64,000 nt of DNA from Ariolimax columbianus (GCA_036924085.1 JAVGWX010000001.1:8794681-8858680), one strand, 5' to 3'. Counted from the stretch's first letter, positions 34,310 through 45,622 are shown. A program made the numbers and translations. The notes: generated by a model from the sequence alone, not told the origin.

Positions 34310-34590
34310 GGATCAAGACGCTGAGCAGCGCATGAGCTGCAGTGCTCAGCAACCCATAGCTGACTACTAGCGTCAGGGCCAGCGAACCAGAGCTGCCAAG
34401 ACCCTTCTACACCTCCAAGTGGTGATCTTGGATAACAGGCTGCAGCAGGGCAGACTGGCTAAGGAGAAGGGATCGATGAGGGAATGCTAACCCGGTACTA
34501 AAAAAATGCTTGCTGAAGTCGGATGTGTTGGACCGAAAGGTGCAAATATCGCAGCCAAGCTGTAAACTACGACACAACGCAAACCGTTCT
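34310..34590 (+). mobile_element. SINE-like dispersed element
   Basis: GC-richer than its surroundings. It shares GGCTAAGGAG with the 15470 element and GCTGAAGTCGGATGTGTTGG with the SINE at 20911 and the 9080 remnant. Then come GACCGAAAGGTGCAAATATC and GCTGTAAACTACGACAC. No clear Pol III boxes are visible at its left end, so the head may be truncated or of another origin. Confidence 0.6.
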
Positions 34591-34696
34591 CTGGACTACA
34601 TTCTGCTACTTAAGCCCTTTCAGCCTTGTAGACTTCCAGGTTATGGTATATTTCCTTATGACCTTCCAATCTTCTTTTTACTGGATTGAACTAAGA

Positions 34697-34718
34697 TTAT
34701 ATTCCACAGTTGCCATAT

Positions 34719-34753
<35 letters not shown>

Positions 34754-35890
34754 GTCGCATGTCTTTTGTAGAACGTCCATTTCATCACAGCCAGTCGATA
34801 TGAATCTCGATCTGCAGACAATCTTCCCGTCTGCTCCATGTCCATGTTTAGAATTCCCTTGATATCTTGTATCCACCTTCGCCTTGGTTGACTCCTGCGT
34901 CGCCTTCCATGTATCATGCCCTCCAGGACCGTTTTTTTCTAGTCCGTCATGACGTTTGAAATGGCCGAAAAAATTCAATTTCCGAAACATAACATTGTTT
35001 ATGAGCCAGTTTTCTTCCAACATTCAGGTCTTCTAGAATGGTTTATTTGTCACTTTCTTAATTCAAGGAATTGTGTTTATTTTTCGGTAACATTGTGTTT
35101 TGAACGATCCAATTTTCTTCTTGCTGCTTGTGGTATAATCCATATCTTGCACCCATTCATTTCTACAGGGAATTTACATGTTCTCAGAATCTTCAGTTTT
35201 AGTTGCTTGTCAGTATTATGGCATATATTGTGCATGTTGTTTAGCTTCTGCTTTGCCATGGCTAATCGTCTTGTCTTCTACTTTCTTTTAAACAGTCTCC
35301 GTCGTTGGATAACGTAGAGTCAAGGTATTCAAAATGTGGGACAATTTCTACATTAATAATGACGATCTGGGGTTGCAGTCCTGTTTCGTCAGTGGACATT
35401 ATCTTAGTTTTTGTAATGTTCATGAAAACGTTCTGAGCTTCACAGTACTGCTGAACGGACACGAGCGGTCGTTCCAGCCCCTTGAGTCTGTTTGACAGCA
35501 TCACTGTGTCATCTGGGTATCTTAGCTCTGAAATCTCCCTCCCACCGGTTGCGAATGGATCTACATTCTCGTAGCTGTCATCTATATTTTTTCCCGTTCT
35601 TATGACGTTTCCTGCGTAGATGCCAAATAGATAAGGGGAAATATGCAGTTTTGTCAGAACTCCCTTTTGAATCTCAAATAAAATGTGTTGTACCTTCATT
35701 TGTTCTAACGGCAGCTGGTTGTCCACTTTATAGTGTTTCTATTAAATGTATCAGGTGTGTTACAAAACCCATTTTCTTCATTATTTGCCACAGTTGCTGG
35801 TGTTGTACACAGTGGAATGCCTCGGTGTAGTCTTGCCACGTGAATAGCTAGGTCAATGATGAGCCAATAATTACCCTTAGTTCACGATCA
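34697..35890 (-). pseudogene. RTE-like LINE pseudogene with (ATG)n tail
   Basis: On the minus strand, from about 35890, the RT reads TEAFHCVQHQQLWQIMKKMG (diverged KAFDxVxH motif). It continues through YLFGIYAGNVIR and ELRYPDDTVMLSNRLKGLER (YADD changed to YPDD) to FMNITKTKIMSTDETGLQPQ. After frameshifts come the C-terminal segments KILRTCKFPVEMNGCKIW and FRKLNFFGHFKRHDGLEK (about 34988-34935). The element ends in (ATG)n, seen as CATCATCATC at 34719-34750. The substituted catalytic motif and frameshifts make it inactive. No RNase H is present. Confidence 0.78.
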
Positions 35891-36294
35891 GTGAACAGAA
35901 CCACCCTCGTCACCTCGAGATCAGCGATCGAGTCAGGGTTTCCTGTTATTTCGAACCTCATTGTTGTCTGGTGTGGGTTTTGCTGACAGTCCTCATGTGT
36001 TCCTTTCTTTGTGTTTCTTGTCGTCATTTAATTTTGAACTAATCTCATGGTCCGCCTTTGTTCATCGATGTGTTGCCTGCTCGATCATCTCTCACTGATC
36101 ACTGATGATCTCTTTATAGCATTTTGCATTTATTCAATATTGGAGTAGAAAATCTCTCTTACATTTTAAACATTTCATTTTGGTAAAACTATGTTGAACT
36201 TGATATTAAAGATTTCTTTCATCACCATCAAGAGTCATAACAGGTGGCAACGACGATCATTTTATTGCTACACCACATATTCTTAGAGCCTATC
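35891..36294. other. stretch without recognisable gene
   Basis: Possibly the further decayed 5' part of the adjacent LINE (minus strand). I see no clear motif. Confidence 0.3.
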
Positions 36295-36555
36295 AGCACT
36301 TGAGATGACCCGTAGCTCAGCACTTGAGATGACCCGTAGCTCAGCACTTGAGATGGCCTGTGGCTCGGCACTTGAGATGACCTGTGGCTCGGCACTTGAG
36401 ATGACCTGTGGTTCGGCACTTGAGATGACCTGTGGCTGGGCACTTGAGATGACCTGTGGCTCGGCACATGAGATGACCTGTGGCTCGGCACTTGAGATGA
36501 CCTGTGCTCGGCACTTGAGATGACCTGCGGTTCAGCACTTGAGATGACCTGTGTT
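36295..36555. repeat. 24-bp minisatellite, about 11 units
   Basis: CAGCACTTGAGATGACCTGT with GGCTCGG variants is repeated. The eight-codon frames on both strands are a by-product. Confidence 0.92.
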
Positions 36556-37160
36556 TTGCCTGCACTTTACCATGCCACACTCAATCTTCTGGCCCTATAT
36601 TCTTCGTCCTTTCATGCCATCGAACTGCCCCGTTTTTACATGATTTTATAGGCCCTACATTTTAAGTAAGTACCCCATAAATTGAATCGTTTTCTTTTTT
36701 GTTTTTAGTAAACAGTAATTTGAATTTTCGCTCCAATTGAAGTATAGTGTCACCAATACAGATACAGCCTTTACAAAAAGCTATATCCGAGCATTTACAG
36801 TGGCGTATTCAATATCAATTGTTGTACATAATGTTGTCCCACGAATAACCATCTTTATTCGTCTTTAGCTTTGTTAGTTATCCACGACATACGTGTCATT
36901 CTTCTCATGAAACATATTTAGGTTCCTGCCAGTGATTACTTGTGTAGTTATTCATTGTCTTGGACTTGCATGCATCGATAAATAGTTCTCTGCGTCTGTT
37001 TTTCCAAAGATCATATTTCGCAACGGTATACCGTGACTGGAATAACCCCGTTGTTTTTTACATGATCTGTGCTGAGCCTACCTACCGTTTCTCTTCGTGA
37101 AACCTATTTATTTTGTGTATTTGAAATTTCTTCGCTGAGATAAACGAAAGAATTGCGGAC
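36556..37160. other. stretch without recognisable gene
   Basis: AT-rich sequence with no motif, repeat or domain that I recognise. Confidence 0.35.
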
Positions 37161-37850
37161 TGAGTTATGTCACATCTACATTTCCCCTTGTGGGTAAAAC
37201 GTATTCAGTAAATACTGGTTTTCTTTATACAAATTGTAAGGTCAACTGCCACGTTAGCTTCCTTGAAATGACTGAGGCATTGTTCAGCTTTACTGGCTCT
37301 GTAACTAAAGATCACTATGCCATCAGCAAACCTTATGTGAGTGAACATTTCTTTGTCGAAGTTGATGCCTTTATCTTCTAATGTTAATATTGCAAAGATT
37401 GACGCCAGGCTGCTGTGAAACGGACTGGCTAGATAACACCACCATATCAAACTCATCGGCTTATTGATATGTTGATTGGCAGGTAAAATATGGTAAGTTT
37501 GATTGAAATATGCGGATTTGACGCTTCTATCACCTGAACATGCATTTCTGCAATGATTCGATATTTCAAGGAATTCACCATTGGTAGGGGCTTTGTTTTT
37601 GGCAGTTGTCAATTACTTTTTAAAATTTCTTAGATACTAAATTGAATTCAAATTTCTTGCAAACAATATTGTCAGGGCCTTTCCATGTGCAACGTGTGAC
37701 TTGAAGTCCCTATGCTTTCTTTGTTAATTATGTGTTTTATTGCCAACTGTATCAGCATATCAACTCGTTCATTCCTGTTACCCAGGCGTATCTACATGGG
37801 ACATCTTCCACGTTTTCACTATCAACTCTTTCATTAAAATCGTCAAGTAC
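37160..37850 (-). pseudogene. degenerate LINE endonuclease/RT fragment
   Basis: The clearest part, on the minus strand at about 37390-37230, is LEDKGINFDKEMFTHIRFAD followed by GIVIFSYRASKAEQCLSHF. This matches the RT catalytic region (FADD changed to FADG). Further up, DDFNERVDSENVEDVPCRYA (about 37842-37785) resembles the endonuclease GDxNAxVG segment. Stops and length changes separate the pieces. The fragment at 38570-39250 may belong to the same or a related element. Confidence 0.55.
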
Positions 37851-38310
37851 AACAGTCAACGTGTACATCTAGTGATAACAGCCATCCGACGTGCTGTAAG
37901 ATGTGATCTTATATTACTGTAAAGTTCAATGCTGGCATGACAGACTCTTCCGCACATGAGTCACACATCTAACGAGTCATCTGTTAAATAGTCGTGCGTT
38001 CTTGTCTTTCGGGCGACTCACGTTCTCTAATCCTCGGCTATAATGTTTCGGCCTGCTATCTGAGAACCATGTGTGACAGGACAGAATAGTTTTGTGCAAA
38101 TAACTCACAGGAGGGAACATTAATGTTTAAGCTTTTCAAAAACATATGTAAGGCGTTTATGTAGGTTTCTTAAGTTATTTTGTTCTGAGCTGACCGTATA
38201 ACAGCTGCTTGGAGAAGCGCTCATCAGGTAACCGAACAACAGGTTCCGTCAAGTTTAACAGGGCTGTTTTGTAGAAGGGTACGGATGCTCAAGGAGTTTG
38301 ACCTGCTAAG
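37851..38310. other. stretch without recognisable gene
   Basis: No motif or repeat identified between two LINE fragments. Confidence 0.3.
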
Positions 38311-38545
38311 AATTAGATAGATACTTTGTTTTGCCACCTGACCGTGAGTTAGATACTTTGTTCTGCCACCTGACCCTGAGTTAGATATTTCGATCTGTCA
38401 CCTGATCTTGAGTTAGATATTTCGATCTGTCACCTGATCCTGAGTTAGATATTTCGATCTGTCACCTGATCCTGAGTTAGATACTTTGTCCTGCCACCTG
38501 ATCCTGAGTTAGATACTTTGACCTGCCATCCGATCCTGAGCAGCC
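38310..38545. repeat. 32-bp minisatellite, about 7 units
   Basis: GAGTTAGATATTTCGATCTG followed by TCACCTGATCCT is repeated, with ACTTTGTTCTGCC variants at both edges. Confidence 0.9.
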
Positions 38546-38559
38546 TGTGCAACCAGCTC

Positions 38560-39250
38560 ATGTGAAAACAAGTGCGCTGTCCGTCTGATACCCACTGTCC
38601 ATATTTTACAGACATGCAACAGAGTGGCTTACAGCACAGCACGATACACTTTTATTTTTGAGGCTACACTGATGCCTTGTCCATTCCAGACATTCTTCTT
38701 GAGCCGACCGAACACAAAACTAACCTTTGCAATCTTGCCACAGTCGATATTCGCCTCTCTGATGAAAGTACTGCATTGGTAGGTAAAGATATCAACTGCC
38801 TGGAGACGTTTGTTCTGTACGGTAATAGTTGGTTCAATGTACGGCTTCACAGAAGAGGTTAGAAAAGTACAGCCGTTTTCTAAGTGTTGATTCTGAGATC
38901 AAAATGACTTCATGTCGATGAAAACCCTGTCACAGCGGACTGCACATCTTGTTCTGAGCAGATGTTTAGGGATGGATCTGGCGGTCAACCGAACTTCACC
39001 ATGATTTCCCAGAGTCCTTCCCTGTTGACGGTGACAAAAGCCTGGGTCAGCTCGACAACAACTGTGTGCAGGTCACAATTCTGTTCTTGAGATTGTTCTT
39101 GAGTTGACCTGCTGCTGCCTCTATCATGTTCGTCATCCCACGACCAGATGGAAAGCCACACCTACATTTTTGTGAGTAGACCCTGCTCAGGATGACCAGT
39201 AATGCGGTTGAGCAGGACTCGTACCATCATTGTGTTCATCTACATCAAAG
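38560..39250 (-). pseudogene. LINE RT thumb/C-terminal pseudogene
   Basis: The minus strand reads YIEPTITVQNKRLQAVDIFT (about 38844-38785), a standard segment of RTE-like LINEs. Then KIAKVSFVFGRLKKNVWNGQ follows, and, after a frameshift at about 38645, a degraded YACETW block and FHMSWLHRLLRIGWQVKVSN. Readings between 39250 and 38880 fit upstream RT in broken frames. No intact catalytic motif was found. Confidence 0.7.
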
Positions 39251-39379
39251 CCGTTTGCTGTTAGTGTACATATACCAACAAAGGTTACAATGTAATCACT
39301 ACCACACAGTTTGACTAACAGTACTTTCTTTTTTATACGACAGTTTTCATGGTCCCGCACATGCTTAAGTTTTTCCCGA

Positions 39380-39735
39380 GTCCAATATAAACCAAATCTT
39401 TTACGCGTCCACTATAAACCAAATCTTTTACGCGTCCACTATAAACCAAATCTTTTACGCGTCCACTATAAACCAAATCTTTTACGCGTCCACTATAAAC
39501 CAAACCTTTTATAAGTCCACTATAAACCAAATCTTTTACGCGTCCACTATAAACTAAATCTTGTTATGCGTCCACTATAAACTAAATCTTGTTATGCGTC
39601 CACTATAAACCAAATATTTTACGCGTCCACTATAAATCAAATCTTTTACGCGTCCACTATAAACTAAATCTTGTTATGCGTCCACTATAAACCAAATCTT
39701 TTACTCGTCCCCTATAAACCAAATCTTTTAACAAA
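39380..39735. repeat. 27-bp minisatellite, about 13 units
   Basis: CGCGTCCACTATAAACCAAA with TCTTTTA is repeated. Units with TTGTTATGCG are 28 bp and break the frame of the right half. Confidence 0.92.
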
Positions 39736-39959
39736 AATAGACGAAAAGGTAACAGATCATGGCATGTATTTTCTCCGTGCCAACATAATGTTGCTGGACA
39801 TGGGCATTAACGAAAGCAATTTAAAAAAATTCCCCCCCAAAATACATGTTTCGAAATACGGTGGTATAGAAAGATGATGAAAGTAACGTTGACACATAAA
39901 AACACAAATTGAGAATTTCTGCAACAACTGACTATAAAGGGAAATTGACTTACAGACAA

Positions 39960-40200
39960 CATGAGAAAGACGTTCAAATGTTTCTATTCTATGAAAAAAC
40001 ATACTGGTCTAGAGATGATGATAGTGTAAGGCACGGTGCCCGAGAAGAGGACGATCCAGAACAAGATCGTATCAAGAGATTTATGACAATTTATAAATGC
40101 GCTGGTATGACTGAAGTTGACTTTGTCTAAACCGAAATGTGTTCGCTGCTGTCGTAATGGAGACTATGTCTTGGAAAGAATGTTTCACATGACGATGACT
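39960..40200 (+). pseudogene. possible LINE C-terminal remnant
   Basis: One frame reads GARRRGRSRTRSYQEIYD near 40040-40090, reminiscent of the GxRRRGRPRTRW segment close to the C-terminus of RTE-like LINEs. The match is short and the frame is broken, so this is only a suggestion. Confidence 0.25.
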
Positions 40201-41485
40201 TTCAAACATCCTAAGCTTCATTTTCTATTTTGAATTATTCTAAACAAATTGGCCATTTCTCTGTCAACATATTCTAGACATAGTGTCCCAATTTGCAACC
40301 GTTCTTAAGTTGACGTTTCTATTTTCTAACTTTTTATGCTTTTGGTTAACCAAAGTAATCCCCAATAAGATATTAACCGCCTGTTTTGAAACTTGTTTAT
40401 GGTTGTTAGAGTAGATATCAAATCTAATCTAACACAAACACACGTTAGCTGGGCAGACCATAGAATGTGTTCACGCTAGCGAACATTGCATCAACCCTCG
40501 CGGCTCCACGCCTTATCTCACGTGACCTCAATTGTTTATTTATAACTCTGCTATTCCAGCGAACTCCTGATATTCGTAGACCACCACGCGCGAGCACTGC
40601 AAAACCACTACGTTAATTATTCAGGTGGAAAATCCGACTGGATACACGTGTTATGTTGGTGTGGGTTTGTTTGGAGACCTCTTGACTAGCGTCGGATCAA
40701 CAAAACACGTAACCTCCAACTGTCAGAGTAGGCTCTCACGAATATAACTAGGTCTGTTTATTTCGTTTCACCATCTTCATCATTGTATTTTACACATCAG
40801 TATTCTATTGCAGGGACGATTTCTTCTCTCCATAACCATCTGGGACACTCCCTCGAGTATTTCAGCTAACCACCACTTTGTCAGTCCCCAGGTTCTCCGA
40901 CAATATCGTCAGCCACTGCTTTTACCAAATGATGTCGAGCTCCAAATTGTTACCTTCTTTCTGCTAAAACCCGACGATTTGTGTACATATCTACTTGCAA
41001 ATTGATTGAAATGATTATACATCTGTTTTGTCGTAATCGTTGTGTCGGGTACTCTTCCATGGCATGTTCATGATATGTCTAAGTAGCACGATTTATGTGA
41101 CTACAGTGTAAATTGAAATCGCACATTCACATGTTCACATGATCCTAGGTGTCAATTCCTAAGCATGCGGTATCCGTGGAAGCTAGCAAATCTTTGTATA
41201 CATCCGAACCCTCTACTGCGCTGTACTAGTGCCAACTTTGGTCTTTTATCGTAAATGCTCAAAAGTTTTGATTGCAAGATATTGAGCATCCAAGAACATT
41301 TCAGTTTTATGAAAAACAAAAGTTTTACTACAGTGAAAGCAGCTCATCAACTTGTGAACAACTTGTCTTTGCTGTCCCTGCTATGGTGGCAGAGTGGCAT
41401 GATTCAGTTCATCAATGTTAGGTTTAGTTTGAGGCGTACCTGTGTGCAGGTTCCAGAAAATTGTAAGTGAACGTTTACTCTAATA
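40201..41485. other. stretch without recognisable gene
   Basis: Unique-looking sequence with short open frames only. I found no domain or repeat array. Confidence 0.4.
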
Positions 41486-41487
41486 AC

Positions 41488-41780
41488 GTGTGTGTGTGTG
41501 GGGGGGGGGGGGGGGGGTGTGGGTGTGGATGGGTGTGTGGGTGTGCGTGTGGGTGTGGATAGGTGTGTGAGGGTGTGGATGGGTGTGTGAGGGTGTGTGG
41601 GTGTTTGCTGGTGTGTGTGTGTGAGTGTGGGTATGTGTGTGTGTATGTGTGGGTGTTGGTGTGTGTAGGGGGTGTGTGTGGGTGTAAGTGTGGGTGTGGA
41701 TGGGTGGGTGTGTGTGTGGGTGTGGATGTGTGTGTTGGTGTGTGTGTGGGTGTGTGCGTGTGGGTGTGTGTGTGTGTATA
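41488..41780. repeat. GT-rich low-complexity tract
   Basis: A run of about 18 G (41500-41517) is followed by about 260 bases of GTGTGTGGGTGTGGATGGGT-like sequence. The His/Thr/Pro-rich and Cys/Val/Gly-rich frames on the two strands are artefacts of this composition. Confidence 0.95.
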
Positions 41781-42139
41781 AACTGGAAAACATGTTCGAT
41801 CACACATGTACGAGCTAACAAATATAGGCAAGAACGTTGTAACTACAGAGAGGTAGAAGCCCGTCGCAAGCGATGACGGCGACAACACCAGACGGCTGTG
41901 TCTTGATGATGTAACTTACGCTGTATTCGGATTATAGTGAAGAAGTAACTGCGCTGGTCATCAACCTAATTCTCTGGTCCTGAGCTACATTGGGCTAGGG
42001 GCAAGACGATCATTCGATACGACTGGAGGTAACTCACTATGCAGGCACTCTGGTCTTACCTCGCTTGACACCAACCGTAATTTGAAGAATTCGATCGTCT
42101 ACCGTTTCAATACATCGCACTTAGAGGCGAGTGACTTAC

Positions 42140-42360
42140 CTCTTGATCATAGCGACCTCCCACAGATCAGCTTGTGGAACCCCTCCTGAGACGGACACGA
42201 ATTTATTCTTGTTGTTGTTCAATGGCACTATGGCTGGGTTGAGTTTACTCTTGACAACGTTTATGTGGTTGTGTGTGAAGTGACTCCTCTTGCATCTAGA
42301 GTAATAAATGAGAAGCTCGATCGCTGCCATTCTGAATGTAGTGCAATTCGAGGCTTCCAA
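42140..42360 (-). other. open segment ending at a strong splice donor (exon candidate)
   Basis: The minus strand has an open frame from 42360 to 42140. It ends in ATGATCAAGAG/GTAAGT (donor GT at 42139-42138), an almost ideal donor. A plausible acceptor GTGTCCGTCTCAG ends at 42186, which would define a 46-nt exon. Joined to the neuropeptide exon at 44809 (which ends after two bases of a codon), that 46-nt exon would add RGSTS and a stop. The longer frame VPQADLWEVAMIK is not phase-compatible. It lies downstream of the neuropeptide exon on the same strand. No homology recognised. Confidence 0.2.
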
Positions 42361-42377
42361 GTAAGGTCATAAGTATA

Positions 42378-42520
42378 GGGATTACAGTGTATATCTTCAG
42401 CTCGTTGGCCAGAATGATGAACTATTGTTTGGGTCAAGAACAGATTACAGACTACAGATTGGGTCCTTGTCAATATGTTTTCTCTGACCGTGACTAATCT
42501 TCACTCACAGGCAGAAACAA
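42378..42520 (+). repeat. dispersed repeat family copy 2
   Basis: It carries GTATAGGGATTACA, CTCGTTGGCCAGAATG, then GGGTCCTTGTCAATATGTTT and GACCGTGACTAA. The order of blocks is the same as at 12885 and 47805. Here the GACCCTGACTAAC block is present once and not amplified. Confidence 0.55.
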
Positions 42521-42892
42521 AAAGTTTCCAAAAGTAGCAATGACCATATATGTTTACTTCCAGTGTCACAGGGAAGCTGCCGATCCTACATCAGAATACA
42601 CTGCAAGAAAACGGTCTAAATACCCACATGAAGCGATGTGTACATAAACAATATATATATATACAATTTTACATGATCTCAGCAAGAAAGGGATTATATT
42701 AATTAGTGTTAGAATGTATCCCCAATCAATGTATTTGCTCCCTATTTTTAAAACAATACAAAATGTTCAATCAAAAACTGGAATCTCTCTTGATATATCT
42801 AAATATAATAACATAAATGAAAACATTACACTTCTGTTTTTTTTTTTTTAAAGAAAATCCATTAAAGATGAAGAAAAGGTTTATAAAAAAGG

Positions 42893-44626
42893 TCAGGTCA
42901 GGTCAGGTCAGGTCATCCCGTAACCGGTGAGGTCGTTGGGGCACACATGAAGACATCCTAACAACCCCACTCCATCCCTCTCTGTCAGATGCCGCTGCCT
43001 TTGACTCTTCTGGTCGGAGACTGGTCCATTCTTTTATGTTGTCCTCCCATCGCTTTTTGGGCCGGCCTCTCCGTCGTCTGCCATGCACCTTCTCGTGGAG
43101 GATTGTATTTGCAAGACCATTTGATCTCGATATGTGACCGTACCAAGCGAATTTCCTTCTTCTGACAGTTGCCAAGTGGTCTTCGAAAGGCCCTTTTGCT
43201 GTTGTAATTCTATCTCGTATTTCCTCATTCGTAACTCGATCTTTGTACGTGATGTTTACAAGTTTTCGGAAACATCTCATCTCCAAGGCCTGTATCCTTC
43301 GTTGAAGGTCAGCTGTAACTGTCCATGTCTCACACGCATAGAGGAATATTGACAGGACCAGTGTACGCATTAATCTGATTTTCGTGCAGAGTGCTAACCG
43401 TTTATCTTGCCAGATTTTGTTAAGCCGTGCAAGCGTCGCTATTGTCTGTGCTATTCTGGCCAACACTTCACATTTTGATTATTCATCACTGACAATCGAC
43501 CCAAGATATTTAAAACGGTCAACCACTTTGAGTTCTTGACCGTTAGCTTTTATCCTACTGTTGAAGCCCGTGGCGTTTGTTGGTCATTAATTTTGTCTTT
43601 CTAGCGTTTATCTCCATACCATAGTCAAGAGCTGTTTCATTGAGCCTTATAACCCATACCTGGAGTTCTACTTCCGAACCCGCCAACCCGTCGATATCAT
43701 CTGCAAAGCGAAGGTTGGTAATCGTTCTGCCCCCTATCTTGACAGTACCAACATGACCTTCAAGTGCCTTACTCATAATTCCCTCAATGAATATATTGAA
43801 AAGAGTTGGAGAGAGTGTACACACCTGTCTCACACCAACTGATGTGCGAAACCAGTCCCCTCGCCTCCCATTCACAAGAACTGCGCTAGACGCTTTGTCA
43901 TACAGGTGTTCAAGGACCGTTATAATATTTCCGTTGATATTAAACATCATCATGGTTGCCCAAAGCGATTTATGCCATACCCTATCAAACGCCTTCTTAA
44001 AATCCACAAACACATGATACAGTGTTTGCTGCGGTTCTAGATATCTCTCGCTTAGCAGCCTTAAATTAAATATCTGTTCGTAGTGCTTCTTCCCTGTCTG
44101 AACCCTGCTTGCTCCTCGGCAATGATGTTCTCTGCTTGGGGTTTCAATCGGTCGAGGATTAATCTAAGCATGACCTTGCTAGGGTGGCTGATGAGGCTTA
44201 TTGTTCTGTAATTTTGGCACAGCTTTAGGTTTCCAGACTTATGTAACGGTATAACTATTGATTTCGTCCATTAGTCCGGCCAGTTTCCTGTCGCCCATAT
44301 TTTGTTGCAGATGTGTGTCAGGCCTTCCACCATTACCTCTCCACCTGCTTGTAAGAGCTCTGCTGGTATATTGTCCACGCCGGCGGCCTTCCCTCTTCTC
44401 AATGTCTTTACCGCTGCAATTACCTCTTCCTTCGTTATCAGTTGGTTATCCTCTATATTTGTTGGTGTTGGGGGGATTGTTTTCTCAGGTTCGTTTCGCC
44501 CTTTATTGTTATATAGCTCGGAACAGTACTCTGTCCATCGTGCCAGTACGTCATTTTCCTCAATATGGCGCTTGCCGCTTTTAACATGGATCATAAGGTT
44601 CCTGCCTTGTCTTGGTGTTACCAGTT
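42893..44626 (-). mobile_element. LINE-T insertion with (TGACC)n tail in the neuropeptide gene intron
   Basis: A minus-strand LINE. Segments in order are ENDVLARWTEYCSELYNN and AAVKTLRRGKAAGVDNIPAE (44570-44350); the RT core with MFVDFKKAFDRVWHKSLW (44013-43960), GVRQVCTLSPTLFNIFIEG and LRFADDIDGL (FADD at about 43707-43696); then TIATLARLNKIWQDKRLALC, YACETWTVTADLQRRIQALE and the terminal VHGRRRRGRPKKRWEDNIKE with VPQRPHRLRD. The tail is five TGACC units (42896-42920). TTTATAAAAA occurs at both ends (about 42883-42892 and 44625-44635) and may be the target duplication. It is 5'-truncated. The frame is broken near 43490 and 44020, so it is inactive, but it keeps both RT catalytic aspartates. 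Confidence 0.88.
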
Positions 44627-44808
44627 CTTTTTATAAAAAGAAAAACTGAAAATAATAATAGCGACACAAGATAGAGAAAAACTAATGAAATGCGAAACAT
44701 TTAAAGAAACATTTAAATAAAGATAAAAAAAACGAATATATAATTCATTTAATTAAGGACACAGGAAAAGAAAAACAGATGAGTACATTAAAATGAGAAG
44801 TAACATAC

Positions 44809-45485
44809 CTCTTCATACGGCCAATAAGATTTTCCATCTCCTCGTCAAAGTCTGAGGTGTAAAATCGTTTCGTGGCTCTTGTCGGGGTAGATGTACCTTT
44901 CGATTCTGGCGGAGACAACCGGTGTCCAATGCTAGCTTTCTTAGCAACATCAGTTTTGAACATTGCCGAACGCTTGCCCGGATTCTGGCAGCCAGTACCT
45001 GGGTTACAGAAAATCCTCGCCTTTTTTAACCCAGACCAACCGTCATCGAGGCTCACGAACTTTGACCCCGTATCTTGTGGCGTTCCATTCTTGGTATCTG
45101 AAGGTGTTGGACTGAATCTCTTCCGCCCGTTGTTGTAACAGCCATATGTGTTGCAGAATGGCCGCTTGGTGAAAACTGACGATCGTTTGCTCAATTGAAC
45201 GTCCGGCTCCGTTAGTCTCCTTCTATCTCTGTACCGAGCTCCACATCCGGTAAAACCGTTGCAGAAAATTCTCTTAGAGATCTCATGTTGTCCCGAGGGC
45301 TCCCGCTTGTCAGAGATCTCATGTTGTTCCGAGCGCTCTCGGTTGACAGGTTCTGTAATGTCTGCTTCAGATGATTGAGACAACAAGTCGGACAACGACT
45401 CTTTTAACGTCAGTATATCTGAAAGTCTGGCAGCACTTGCTAGGACAGAATGGGACTGGGCAGGTGCTGTATTGGACATTGGCTC
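44809..45485 (-). CDS. CCAP: CCAP/conoCAP-type neuropeptide precursor, internal exon
   Basis: The exon is bounded by an acceptor (AATTCAG, ending 45486) and a donor (AAGAG/GTATGT, GT at 44808-44807). It is open throughout: 677 bases starting in phase 0 and ending after two bases of a codon. ATG at 45479 is probably internal, because no signal peptide follows it; that should lie in an upstream exon (higher coordinates), which I could not find. Numbering from that Met, three cyclic peptides lie between basic sites. Residues 71-80 (IFCNGFTGCG, after KR; followed by ARYRDRRR) have C-x5-C. Residues 107-117 (PFCNTYGCYNN, after KR; amidating Gly118, then RKR) have C-x4-C. Residues 156-167 (IFCNPGTGCQNP, Gly168, then KR) have C-x5-C. 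This arrangement is that of molluscan CCAP precursors, whose secreted peptides act on G-protein-coupled receptors in heart and motor control. Cone snails use relatives in venom, but nothing here suggests venom use. A 27-nt duplication gives two EQHEIS/GQHEIS segments (51-70). The 3' end is duplicated at 26747-27100. Confidence 0.88.
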
Positions 45486-45559
45486 CTGAATTCAATATTT
45501 AAAAAGCGCTCATTTAGTAAATAATGTGAAAGGAAATAAAGAGACATAAAGTGAGACTT

Positions 45560-45587
45560 ACATATATATATATATATACACACATAC

Positions 45588-45621
<34 letters not shown>

Positions 45622-45622
45622 T
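45560..45622. repeat. TA/CA/GA compound microsatellite
   Basis: (TA)n, then a CACACATACATA stretch, then (GA)n. It lies about 75 bases upstream of the neuropeptide exon, within the presumed intron. Confidence 0.9.

Noticed and set aside
41404..41888. His/Thr/Pro-rich and Cys/Val/Gly-rich frames
   Set aside because: Direct result of the GT-rich low-complexity tract.
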